Assembly (NCBI RefSeq): GCF_963576615.1
Contig: NC_088708.1
Span: 60,065,196 to 60,129,195 of the forward strand
Source: Watersipora subatra
Lineage: Eukaryota; Bryozoa; Gymnolaemata; Cheilostomatida; Watersiporidae
Length of the DNA: 64,000 bases
Direction: 5' to 3'
Shown: in pieces, positions 42,401 through 52,999 of the stretch
Layout: every line of letters starts with the position of its first letter
Numbering within the stretch: the stretch's first letter is position 1
Position numbers and translations under genes: made by a program
The notes under the pieces: generated by a model
Told to the model about the DNA's origin: nothing
The model's input: only the letters and a program-made list of their open reading frames with translations
The model's database searches: none

Positions 42401-45400
42401 ATAGCAGAAATGATTCTAATCCAAACATTGGAACGTCTTTTTTTACAAAGAAATATTGAAGCTCTCTGATGCCATTATCATTAACTCAGCGTACTCCTTG
42501 TATGACAATATTGCTCTACTATGCTGAGGCAGACAACCTGCTAACTGTGTCAGTTGAACAACCACCTGCTAACTGTGTCAGATGAACAACCACCCACTTT
42601 ATGACTAACTCAAGGTTAACAAATCTTCAGAAGCGAGTAATAAAATTTTGACGCTTATTTTTTTGCGTTTATGCTTAGGAAGGCCCTCGCGCTTCCTTTG
42701 TTATTTCTTCCAATGCTTACACAGTTAACCCTCATTTGTTCAAACTAATACAGATTGGGCCATATTTGGACCGTGAAAAAGTCTGGACATTGAAAATATA
42801 TAAATTAGGAACTAGCAAGGAAGCAAAGAGCAGACGCCGCTAAGAGTAGCCACATGATCAGTCAGCTCTGTTACCCTTGCTTGTATAACAGTTGCTGTAA
42901 CGCTCTACTTCAACTCATGTACGGCTCCGGAGGGCCCTTACTATTGCCAGCCAATGAGAGCGCGGCTCACCGAGTTTAGGCCCTTTCTATTGTTTGCTTT
43001 ATAGTTATGCAGCTGGTTTTTACTGGCCAAATAAACAGATTCGAGTGTTTGCTAGAAGCTACCTTTTCTTTCATTTAATATTCCTGTCAGCATTACCATG
43101 TTATGCAAACAATAAAATGAGTAAAGAGTGTGTATCAATCAATGTATATTTTTAATGTTAATATCGCTAACTCATCACAGATTACAATTCTCTTCCGGTA
43201 TATACATTAGGAACTAACAACCATCTTTCCAATGTTTAAACTAAAACTTTAATGCAAGTGAAGCTATACGCGTTACAATCATACTTGAGGAATACTAGTT
43301 TTGTCTCAATTTAAAACAGATAATATAGTCATTTTTATTCAATGGTAATACATGTATATGCTTTCTGTTATATAGTAATTGCTATTTTACACGCTGTAAA
43401 AAATTTGCAATTGAAACTTGTTATGTTATGTCTGACTTTTAAATCCCTCTACCACTATAATAGTCACACATAATAATATTTTGTTTAATTTGGATAAAAA
43501 TTCTGAGTTAGGAAGCACTACTTTAGCTGTTTGAAGTTGCGAATGGGCACATTAGAATCATTCATCCTAGGATGTATGGATTTGTCTTTTCCGTTAACTC
43601 CTTACAACTGGTAAATAACAGATATCATACTGGAAATTTTGTAATTCGATTTTAAAATATACTACAAACTTTCTTAACATGTAAATCAGCCAGTTTCCAA
43701 GTTTCATTGATGCTAAAAAAACCAATACAGTCGACCCTCATTCGTTCAAAATGATACAGATTGGCTGACAATGTCCGGATATTGAAAATCGAGTACTGTA
43801 CAGTACATTAAACAGCCTATATTGTTGCACATATATACTCTTAGGCTAAAATATGGTACAATATGCATATACAGTATACATGAGTAAGATATGGTTATAC
43901 CTGCGATAGGGTACAATATAACTTTAATAGGAGTAATAATAACAAATGAAAATTACAGTACTGCACTCTGGCAAGAAACTCTTGCGGACACGTTGCTTGC
44001 GTCGTCTGTCGTGAGAGCCACCTATCTGTTAAAGCTGTCATTCATGGGAGAAACACGGCCGCATCGGATAATCATTCAATTGGGTGTTTGGAGTCCGACA
44101 GTCGCTGTTTACATGAGCTTCATAATACACTTGTTTATAGTAAGAAAATAGTCAGCATATGAGCTTCAATATGTATACAGAGAGGAATATAGCAGGCTAA
44201 ATACTTGGTCTGTCCATGTTATACTATAATTTCCCATTGCCACTATCTAAATAATGCTGAATGCAATGCATTGTGCATTATGCAAATGAGTGCAAATAAT
44301 TTACATGTAATTACAGGCAGCAGGGAGGCGGGCTTTGCTCTTTCCATCAGGTCTGCCGGCATCTCACATGGTATAACACAGGCGTGCAGCAATGGCAGGC
44401 TCAAGGGATGCAGCTGTGACAAAAGCAAAGTAGAAGGTGCCTTATCCGATGAGGGGTGGCAGTGGGGTGGCTGCTCAGCTGATGTGGAATACGGAACCGA
44501 ATTCGCTCGAGTCTTTGTCGACGCTGGCGAAGATAAGGAGACTGCTCGCTCACTCATGAATCTGCATAACAACAGAGCTGGCAGAAAGGTGAGATATCGC
44601 ATAGAGGATACCAACATATTGATAGCAGCAAAATGACAAGTGTCAGCAGGTGGTCTAATGCATTGAGAGATGATGATGGTCATAGCCTATAATCGGAAAA
44701 AATGAATGCTTTCCAAGAAATTAGGGCTAGTTGATAAAAGGGCACAGTGGTAACAATAATCAATGCGACCTTGAATGGCAGCAATATATGATGCGCTTGT
44801 TCGATAGAAGTCAATATATAGTAAAGGGGAGATAATGCTAGGAATTGCTCTAGTTATATAACATTACATGCAGTTATATGTAGTTACAGTTCTACCTTGT
44901 TAGGTACAATTATATACCGTTATATATATATATATTTACATTATCAATGTACAGTCATATGTAGATATAAAAATTATATACAATTGTATGTGACCGTATA
45001 TAGTTAGATAAAGCTGAAGACAGTTTTATACAGTTATGAAGAATTATATACAACTAGATACCGTTTCATTCAGTTATACATAGTTCCATATAGGTATTTC
45101 ATACAACTTACATACAACAGTTATATCAAGGTTACAATCAACTCTAAACAATTAGATCTAGTTACAAAAAGCTGTGTTCAGTATCTGTATATACAGTTAT
45201 ATATAGATATTGTTTATGTATGCTATGTATACTCAGCTATATACAGTGGCAAATAGTTATATACATACTATTAAATACAGTTGTATACATTTCTACTCAA
45301 TTATAAACAACTATAAACAGCGACATATAGCCACGCACAAGTATATCCAGATATATACAGATATATCCAGATATATACAGTTATAAACAAATAATACTAA

Positions 45401-46961
45401 GCATAGCGTACTCCACACAACAATGATGATAATAATAGTGATATTTTGTACTTACCTTTTTCAGCTACTAATATTTTTTGCTTGGTGTAATATTTATTCA
45501 TATACCTAGACACACAGGTAGTACATAGACACACGGATAGCACATAGACACACAGATAGCACATAGACACACGGATAGTATATAGACACACGGATAGCAC
45601 ATAGACACACGAATAGCACATAGACACACGGATTGCATATAGACACACGGATAGCACATAGACACACGGATAGCACATAGACACACGGATAGCACATAGA
45701 CACACGGATAGCACATAGTCACACGGATAGTATATAGACACACGGATAGCACATAGACACACGAATAGCACATAGACACACGGATAGCATATAGACCCAC
45801 GGATAGCACATAGACACACGGATAGCACATAGACACATGGATAGCACATAGACACACGGATAGCACATAGACACACGGATAGCACATAGTCACACGGATA
45901 GCACGTAGACACACGGATAGCACATAGACACACGGATAGTACATAGACAGATGGGTAGCACATAGACACACGGATAACACATAGACACACAGATAGCACA
46001 TAGTTACACGGATGGCATGCTGGTTCTAAGTGAATAATCTTTTGGCACTTAGGAACAATTAATATCCCTGCGATGTTACTTCAGCCTTAAAATAATAACT
46101 TGAACTTGAAATTATCTCCCATTTCTTATAAACATGTTTGCTTGAGCAATGCTTATGAAAGCTAATTAATGAATGTGTGTTCACTCTATTTTGTAGTTGA
46201 AATTCATAAACATCTATTCACCAAAAGAAGATAGTTTTATGAATGGGGTTAAATCCCTGAACTTTTGGTATTTCTAGTTTGTCTGAAAAAGGCGCTATTA
46301 AATATAGAGCCTTCTTGAAATTCTAGAGCAGATAATTCTACTGTATTAGCTGGGCGGTGGTTTTGTAAATTACACATGAACAAGTGAAGTCAGTGCCGTA
46401 GTAGGGTGAGACATATGGGAAGGAGTGAGAACTGTTATAGTAGAAGACAGAAATTGCATATGTTGATAATTGTTGTAGTTGCTGAGAAAACTGGTAGAGA
46501 TAGAGTGCAAATGCCATGGCCCATCAGGCTCATGCGCTCTCAAGACATGCTGGATGAAGCTACCTCTTTTCCGAAAAGTAGGTGACACACTGATGAAACG
46601 ATACTATCGAGCAAAAAAGGTCAAATCGGTTCAGCTAATGAAACACAGACAGTCTCTCAAACTGTACCGAACTCGACGTGACAGCGAAGACTCTCGACCT
46701 AGAAAAGCTGATCTTGTTTTTCTAGAAGATTCACCAAATTATTGCGAATATGATAAAAATGCTGGATCATTAGGTACACAAGGCAGACTCTGCAACAAAA
46801 CATCGAAAGAAGCTGACAGCTGCAACGTATTATGCTGCGGTCGAGGATACAACACCCACGAGCATGTGCGGAAATGGCAATGTGACTGCGTGTTTCATTG
46901 GTGCTGTCATGTGACTTGCAAGGAATGCCAAGAGAAGACAGAGATCTATAGCTGCAAGTGA
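33351..46961 (+). CDS. Wnt ligand, Wnt7-like, four exons
   Basis: Four exons join in frame to 355 residues, the normal Wnt length. Residues 1-27 are a hydrophobic signal peptide. The N-terminal domain has SVICNNIAGL, SRPDAMVSIGEGA and CQHQFKNMRWNCS. Exon 3 has the WGGCSADVEYG block and MNLHNNRAGRK. Exon 4 holds ECKCHGPSGSC with the palmitoleoylated serine (S211), the DLVFLEDSPNYCEYD block and a cysteine-rich finger ending YSCK. The SxICNxIxGLxPxQ opening and the WQCDCxFHWCC ending favour Wnt7 over its sister Wnt2, but a tree would be needed. The product is a secreted lipid-modified glycoprotein that signals through Frizzled. Intron positions (after LKV-G and after AGRK) are the conserved Wnt ones. 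The acylation loop reads CHGPSGSC instead of the usual CHGVSGSC. Confidence 0.94.
35082..35314 (+). CDS. Wnt exon 2, N-terminal domain
   Basis: Acceptor ATTTTAG, donor GTGAGT. It encodes VSTAVATLEASVICNNIAGL, then VPKQQSICNSRPDAMVS and later ECQHQFKNMRWNCSLDKD to LKVG. The final Gly codon is split, the classical Wnt intron site. Confidence 0.95.
38850..39530 (+). repeat. 31-bp minisatellite in Wnt intron 2
   Basis: About 22 copies of GTGTGCTATGGCAGCAGTAT TACTGACATGA. Variants alternate GTGTGC/GTATGC and TATGG/TACGG/TATGA, so units can be followed as types along the array. Confidence 0.97.
42719..42790 (+). repeat. Pogo/Tigger-like terminal motif, copy 1
   Basis: CACAGTTAACCCTCATTTGT TCAAA followed by TACAGATTGG. 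The opposite terminus was not found, so this is probably one end of a decayed element. It pairs with the copy at 43.73 kb in the same orientation. Confidence 0.4.
43727..43800 (+). repeat. Pogo/Tigger-like terminal motif, copy 2
   Basis: ACAGTCGACCCTCATTCGTT CAAA then GATACAGATTGG and GTCCGGATATTGAAAA. Similar to Tigger-type CAGTYGACCCT ends. No inverted partner seen. Confidence 0.4.
44317..44588 (+). CDS. Wnt exon 3
   Basis: Acceptor AATTACAG, donor GTGAGA. It encodes SREAGFALSIRSAGISHGIT, CSCDKSKVEG, EGWQWGGCSADVEYGTEFAR and SLMNLHNNRAGRK. The final codon is complete, so the next exon starts in phase 0. Confidence 0.96.
45507..46012 (+). repeat. 19-bp minisatellite in Wnt intron 3
   Basis: About 26 copies of GGATAGCACATAGACACAC. 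Because 19 is not a multiple of three and the unit lacks stops on the minus strand, overlapping minus-strand frames are open; these are not genes. Confidence 0.97.
46479..46961 (+). CDS. Wnt exon 4, acylation loop and C-terminal Cys domain
   Basis: Acceptor TTGTTGTAG. It encodes LLRKLVEIECKCHGPSGSCA, then DLVFLEDSPNYCEYD, LGTQGRLCNKTS, VLCCGRGYNTHEH and WQCDCVFHWCCHVTCKEC, ending TEIYSCK and TGA. All of the C-terminal cysteine pattern is present. Confidence 0.96.
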   Translation: MLRKLVEIECKCHGPSGSCALKTCWMKLPLFRKVGDTLMKRYYRAKKVKSVQLMKHRQSLKLYRTRRDSEDSRPRKADLVFLEDSPNYCEYDKNAGSLGTQGRLCNKTSKEADSCNVLCCGRGYNTHEHVRKWQCDCVFHWCCHVTCKECQEKTEIYSCK

Positions 46962-46999
46962 TCAACGATATTATATCAAAGAAGATTGCTATTACAATG

Positions 47000-49960
47000 T
47001 GCTAATGTTACATAGAGCTCACACCAATAACAATCCCATGCCAATGCTCTCTCCTTCAAGCAACGAAGGTATATAGTCAGCGGAACTGTATAAATACGTA
47101 CTCTTTGCGCTGGGTTCCGGGACCCAAAATATGTGCAGGGTAATATCAGTGTATCGTAACACAGTTTAATAGGGTTAGCTGTTTGCCGAGGTGGCATACG
47201 TTGAACAAATGGAATTAAAATTAATTGTTACCTCTAAAAAATTATAATTGTAGGACAGCAGTTAGGAACAAGCTATAGAGGTTGATGTATTTGCCTTTGT
47301 TAGTCTTCTTAGCCAATCGAGTAGTGGTTGACATGACAATCGCAAATGAAATTCTGCGTTTTATGGAAGCTTAGTTTTTCTTAGTTTGTTTTATCTTGTG
47401 ATATTTTCATTTTATTAATCATTTTTATAAAGTTATCAGCAGTAAACAATGTTAATTGTTAATATATATGGGAAAACATCAAACAGCAAAATATCAATTT
47501 CCGTAAATCATAGTCATATAGAAATCAGAAGTTGTGTCATATTTGCCCAGTGCAGAACAAAGCAGAATTTCTGGATAGAGGTAGTTTATGTTGTTTCGTC
47601 TTTTCATTTTATTGTTAAAGTGATTAAAGTGACTAAAGAGCATTCATGAAGGTGTCTAATGATTATTTATTGTAATGCAGCCCAAGTCACTGACATACTT
47701 GCATAGCGGTTTTTATTCTTGTTTAGATTGTTGTATTTCCATGACGGTGCGAGCAAAGATTGTGACAAAGTTTTTAGTTGTGAAAGAATGGTTCAGCGAT
47801 GTCTAAGCTATGCGTGTATTTTTTTCTTATTTATAATAAACAGCTAAAAATTGAGTTTTAAATCCTGTTAGATAATCTGTTTAACATCCTTCAGGTGCCT
47901 TTAAATCATCAGCAGTAAAGACATAATGTAGCGCTGCGGCATTATCGGTATAATTTATTTCTTTAGCAGACCTCAGGCTATTATTTATTCCCAATATCAC
48001 ATTATTCGAGAGATGAAGTACAGCGTAACATCTAAAAATACAGTAAGATTTGAACTATAAATACTAACAAAATGATAACAGAGGGATACTGTAAATATTG
48101 ATAGACTATAATTAAATTCTTGTGTACTACAACAAAAGTTATTCTCAAAAGCTTTGTATAGAGTGAAATGGTAAGCTGTTGAAGCATTAGTTAATGCTAG
48201 CTAGCATGCATTAGTTGATGTTACCTAGCATACAATAGCTAATGTTAGCTAGCATGCCTTAGTTGATGCAAGCTAACAGCATTACTTGATACTGCCTAGC
48301 AAGCATAAAGCTGCTTCCTGCCAGTGGGGGTCACACTGTGGCTAGGCTTCTAGTTAATCAGTCAGAATCAATGATATGTTGGAACTTACACAGGCAATGC
48401 TTCAGCACTAAAGTACAAAATTATATAATAAGCCCATTTATTTACCCTTTTCCAAAGTTTCCTGTTGCACGTGCTCTTTCAAACGGAACATAGCCAACAG
48501 CTCACAAATAAAATTTGTTTGTGTCTTGAGAACCCAACAAATTGTACTCGTTTTTACATTTTTGGCTCAGTTGCCTGTGTTGACTTAACTAGGTACATAT
48601 GCAACCAGCAAACACGTGGTTACCCACAAAGCAACAATTAGCAACATCTGGGCTTTCAAAGTAGAGTTGTTTACACCATAACAATACTGAATGCATGGGA
48701 GCGCAACTGACATCGATAATAAGGGAAATATAACCTGGTAGTGCAGCTTGACAGATCGAAAGAGCAATAAAGGTTGCAAGATGAGCATTTAGCCACTCCT
48801 TTTAAAGTTGGCTGACAAGAGCTGCTTGTTTCAATGACGTCATTATTTTCTGTTTTAATTTCTATGCCAAGATACATGCCTTCAGCCATATCAGCAATGA
48901 TTCAAGTCTTTTACTAGTTTTAGTTACACAACCTACTGTTGTTCATCGTTATTCCAATTTATACATATGCTTACCAGTTGCTAACAAACTTTAGTAAGTT
49001 TATTTGCTTCGAATCAATATCGCTAAAACTTCTATGAAAAGCTTTTTGAAATTATTTTTTGAAATTACCGAAATGAAATGTTTAAATCAACAAATGTTAA
49101 TTTATTCTGGTTGTAAACTGTAAGAATAACCAAAGAAATGTGGGTGTGTAGGCACGTGCCTGTCATAATAATTTCAATAACAGTGTAAGTATCAGAGAGA
49201 CATAACATGGCTTACTCTGGCTATACAGACTTACACTTACAAAGACTTACAGACTTACAAATAATGTGACTTACTCTAGCATACTCTGGCCATACAGACT
49301 TACACTGACATACTGGCATATTGACAAACACCCCCACACCACAACTGTCTATCTATGGGGTTGAACCCATTATTTTTTATTTGTCAAGATTTATATGCAG
49401 GCGGTTTTACTAGCAAACAGTTCCCTCCCTTTAGAATTAAACCAGGTGATTATTACAGAAAGCCACACAATTTTGGTAGCCATTTCCTACGCATCACACT
49501 ACACAAGCTGAGCATTATCAGATTTCTGATAAAGGCTTGCCTCCATAAGTTTGTTACTTTTATAAACAACAAAATTGTCTGCCAGGCATCAGCAAAGTAA
49601 ACTAACGAGTTCAATTAACTCACTGATTGACATCATAAACTGAGCGAATCAAAAGTTATGCTTAAAATTAGTTTTCAAAATGATGCAAAGTTTAGTTCAG
49701 TTTATGGGGCAGAAAATACAAGACTTGTTAATATGATGCGCTTCTGTTTGTAGGTTTTAGCTAAGCTCATAACCAGGACCATTAAATTTATTGCTGTTAT
49801 GCTGCCTACTTAAGACTCACTACCTTCCTGTATAAAATAACCAAAAATGCATAACAAAAAAATTGAATACAATGAATACGATAGCAAAATTTCTTGAAAT
49901 TAGTAAAACTACACCATGTTAGATGAAACCACTGTTGTACTGATTGCACCGTGTAACTCC
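47000..49960. other. Intergenic interval between Wnt and ethanolamine kinase
   Basis: Contains a degenerate ~28-bp repeat around GCTAGCTAGCATGC at 48185-48305 and a possible minus-strand SINE near 49.2-49.36 kb (GGTTCAACCC B-box on the minus strand). Otherwise nothing recognised. Confidence 0.45.
49787..49792 (-). terminator. Polyadenylation signal of ethanolamine kinase
   Basis: AATAAA on the minus strand about 180 nt past the stop codon; a plausible but unproven 3' end signal. Confidence 0.4.
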
Positions 49961-49969
49961 TGGTTACTA

Positions 49970-50607
49970 TTAAACAATGTTCTTTAAAAATGCTTGAAAT
50001 TCATCCTTTCTATCAAAGTATGCTCCAAGACGACTGGTAGCAAACATCACATAATCAAAAGGAACGAGTGAGTGCTCCGCCTGAACGAGAGACCACACAC
50101 CCCAGAGCAAATGAGCCCACAGAGCAAATAAGTTGGATATGTCACAAGCCTTTTCTAGCTCATCATCTGTCACATGGGGCTCATCCCCTCTCAGCCTTTT
50201 GCTCTCTCTGAGGTAAACCTTCAGCCACTCCTTAGCGTAGCCTCGATCGGGATAAAGGGTGTGTTCGGGTTGAGGATCCACACCGGCATGCTCGGTGAAA
50301 TGATTGCCAATATCAAAATATGTATAGTTATAGCCTCCGTACTCATAGTCGATAAATGACATCTTATGATTCTCCTTATTGTAGATGAGATTTTCTAGCA
50401 AGAGATCATTGTGGGTAAAGCCACATGGTAGGTCCCCGAGGCTGTCTGTTAGTTCTTTCATTAACTCGAATTCATTTCGGAGATCGTCGATGGATTTTCC
50501 AAAATCTTCCCACCTTCTTTTCTTTTCTGGGTCTGACAACGATGTCGGTACCACCTTTAAGAAATTTTCCATTTTGCCGTAAAGCAGCGGCGCTGCTGTA
50601 TCCATAC
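49970..50607 (-). CDS. ETNK1: Ethanolamine kinase exon 4, catalytic lobe
   Basis: Acceptor TGTTTCTAG. Begins by completing a Gly codon, then MDTAAPLLYGKMENFLKVVP. Holds HNDLLLEN, IDYEYGGYN and the C-terminal helices, and ends FLKNIV then TAA. Confidence 0.95.
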
Positions 50608-52977
50608 CTAGAAACAGTGACAATGAGCATGCACCTTTCACAAATGAGATTTTCAAAACATGGTCAGCCTAAACATAGTATTTAAAATTTTACATGTTCT
50701 AAACCATAAATGCTACAGCAGACTTGTACATGCCATAGTGAATTGTTTCATTGTAACTGTGAAGACAACCCAAAATTGAAAAAGCTCTTAGAATGCAAGC
50801 GACACTTAATTGTTTTGCAACCACAAATTATAAACAGGCAATGATAAGGCAACTTGTTGTTCATAGCATAGATATATCCATGGACAAATGCTTTACAGAC
50901 ATTCAGACACGAAACTTCACAAAATTTAAAAAAGAAAAGTTTTAAACAATAAAACATTGACTCCATGTCCATTACAAAAGGAAAGACTCCTGTAATCTAT
51001 GTATTACTGGTCGTAACAGACACATTACTAGTGACGCACTTATGCATAACAACCAACCAACTCAGATGTCGAACCAACCAGATCAGAAACTTTTCACAGC
51101 TTTGTTGTAGTTATTGAGGTTAAGAATAATTTTTTTTACATAATTTCACTGAATGGCGGTGTCAGTTTTTTATCCTGTTTTAGAATCTTTAAAGTGCTAA
51201 CCTCAGGCTTAGCTAGTCTGAATGATATGAATTTCAGGCTGAAACACAGCTACTTATGCTTACAAAAGCTTACGGGCATATAAAGCCATCAAATGGATCT
51301 GTTGAAACAGTTAATGTAGTCTGACAACTCCCTATGAGTCAACAACTATGATATGTATAACTGCGGTCAGTACGCCTACGAGTATCATATCAGAGTACGA
51401 GGAGCTCCTCACCTTTGCGTCCAGAGAGATCTACATTATGGAGTTTAGCCATCTCTTTAGCAACCAAGTCCCGTACCTCCAGCTCCCTGATCACCTTCAC
51501 ATCTGTTGGCACACCTTGAACAAAGCCATAGACTAAGGCATTGTTGAGAACGGCGTAGAGCGGAGGTCCTGAGCCTACCTCATGCATTATGAGCATGTTA
51601 CGCTGCTCATCAGCTCTGTTAATTATCAAATCCGTATTCTTGCCATAGAGTCGAACTAGGAGCATGTCATCCCACTACAAAAAGACGGTAGGGGGTCAGG
51701 CTAATAGTATGGCGATACTCATATCCCTTGCTCAATAGCAGCAAAGAGATCAGTGCAGAATTTTTCAAAGAGCTAAAAGGTTTCACCCTATGGAACCCCA
51801 TAGGGTTCTAGCTCTGGGACATATGTTATGTGACAATACAGCAGGTTTTTAACACATTGTAATCATCTACATAACTATGTAGACATTCATTGTGTGAACT
51901 TTCAAACCAAATGTTGAGAAAAATGCCTTCAATAGGACCGCATTACCAATTATGCACCTTTGGGTCAGTGTTGTGATAATAGCCGCATATCTTGTTGGTG
52001 ATACCAGCTGTGAAGGGCTTCATCATTATGTCTTGCCAAGACCAGGAAGGGCGTACTTGAGACAAAACCTCTTTCATACCTCCAAAATCTTCAGTCAACG
52101 TGCAGTCCAGAATAAGATGGGAACTCGCCATCTCAGCGGATCAGCTACACAAATAATACATTTCAGAGAAAACGTAAAACAAAAGATTTTTAACGTAGTT
52201 GGTAGTTGAGCCGATGTTTGGCATTTTAAGAACCCAGTAGAGCAACGGAGCACCAGACTTTTTGTCAGATATTCAATATTAATGATATAAAATGTATACA
52301 ATACGCTAGTGAATTCAATAACTTTCTAATAATTTACAAATCACAATGTTATAAAGACTCATCACACTATTGTATACAGCCACCGATGATGCTAGATCAG
52401 CGGAGAAACAGACAAACTTACTTTATGTAGTGACAAAAATTTACTAACTGCAAAATTAGAGATACATTAGGTGTTTCTAAAACATAAATAATCCATTCCA
52501 GAAGTGTTAATGTTATAGGGATTTTACGTTATAAAAACAGTAAAATAAATGTAAATTGCCTCATCCATTCCAAGATCTTTCCAAACTCACCCTTTTGGCC
52601 ATTCAAAAAACTAGACATAATTTTTTAATTTGCGGGCTGTACTGTAACTGCAATATTATTAGTCTGCATCGACAACTTTTCATCTTTTTCTGATCAACTC
52701 TCTTGGTTTTATAAACAAGTTATTCTCTAGATTTTATGATAAGTTGATGGGGAGTGCACATCTTCGACATTCATTAACAACGATTTACCTATTTTTCTAA
52801 ACAGCAAAGTCTATTTTGCAAAGTAAAACTAATAACAAATATTTCATACATCAACGATAAAACAAACAATATTTTTTATTTTAAAAAGAGCAGTACTACC
52901 TGTTCGGTTTCTATCGGTATCCAGGGGTCAAGGTTAGGATAAAAGAAAACTTTCGGTGATACTACAACTCGTGACAT
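49970..52977 (-). CDS. ETNK1: Ethanolamine kinase, four exons
   Basis: Four minus-strand exons join in frame to 383 residues, the usual length for this family. The enzyme phosphorylates ethanolamine with ATP, the first step of the CDP-ethanolamine (Kennedy) route to phosphatidylethanolamine, in the cytosol. Motifs in order: FTAGITNKICGYY (substrate/ATP lobe), MLLVRLYGKNTDL, LAKEMAKLHNVDL, the catalytic loop HNDLLLENLIYN (H237-N238-D239) and the metal-binding IDYEYGGYNYTYFDIGNHF. The choice of ethanolamine over choline kinase rests on the close match to ETNK around GITNK, VRIYG-like and GNHFxEFAGV-like blocks. The C-terminus has the family helix block LFALWAHLLWGVWSLVQAEH. Whether it is the single invertebrate ETNK or one of two paralogues cannot be told here. 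Confidence 0.93.
51413..51674 (-). CDS. ETNK1: Ethanolamine kinase exon 3
   Basis: Acceptor TTTTTGTAG, donor GTGAGG. Encodes WDDMLLVRLYGKNTDLIINR, ADEQRNMLIMHEVGSGPPLY and onward to LAKEMAKLHNVDLSGRK, the N-lobe of the kinase fold. Confidence 0.92.
51958..52131 (-). CDS. ETNK1: Ethanolamine kinase exon 2
   Basis: Encodes MASSHLILDCTLTEDFGGMK, then EVLSQVRPSWSWQDIMMKPF and TAGITNKICGYYHNTDPK. Donor GTGCAT. The acceptor is taken as CGCTGAG because it keeps phase 0 with exon 1; this boundary is the least certain. Confidence 0.8.
52900..52977 (-). CDS. ETNK1: Ethanolamine kinase exon 1
   Basis: Encodes MSRVVVSPKVFFYPNLDPWI PIETEQ, donor GTAGTA on the minus strand, 26 complete codons. The N-terminus is poorly conserved in this family, so the start is inferred from the splice phase and the lack of another ATG. 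Confidence 0.7.
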
Positions 52978-52999
52978 TCATATAGGTAAACCGACGCTG

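Larger units (their letters stand above)
35315..44316 (+). other. Wnt intron 2 (9 kb)
   Basis: Long intron with a 31-bp minisatellite (38.85-39.53 kb), a tandem pair of ~45-bp units (37.06-37.16 kb, GGAGACTGTATGGC type), a 12-G run near 40.98 kb and two related repeat ends at 42.72 and 43.73 kb. No further exon is needed for a complete Wnt. Confidence 0.6.

Noticed and set aside
42880-43070. Block that resembles a solo LTR (TGTAACGC ... AATAAACAGATTCGAG)
   Set aside because: No second copy and no flanking duplication visible in the window, so it cannot be supported.
44243-44683. 146-codon minus-strand frame
   Set aside because: Antisense shadow of Wnt exon 3.
45397-46001. Minus-strand frames of up to 200 codons rich in Cys/Val/Tyr
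   Set aside because: Produced by the 19-bp repeat in a Wnt intron.
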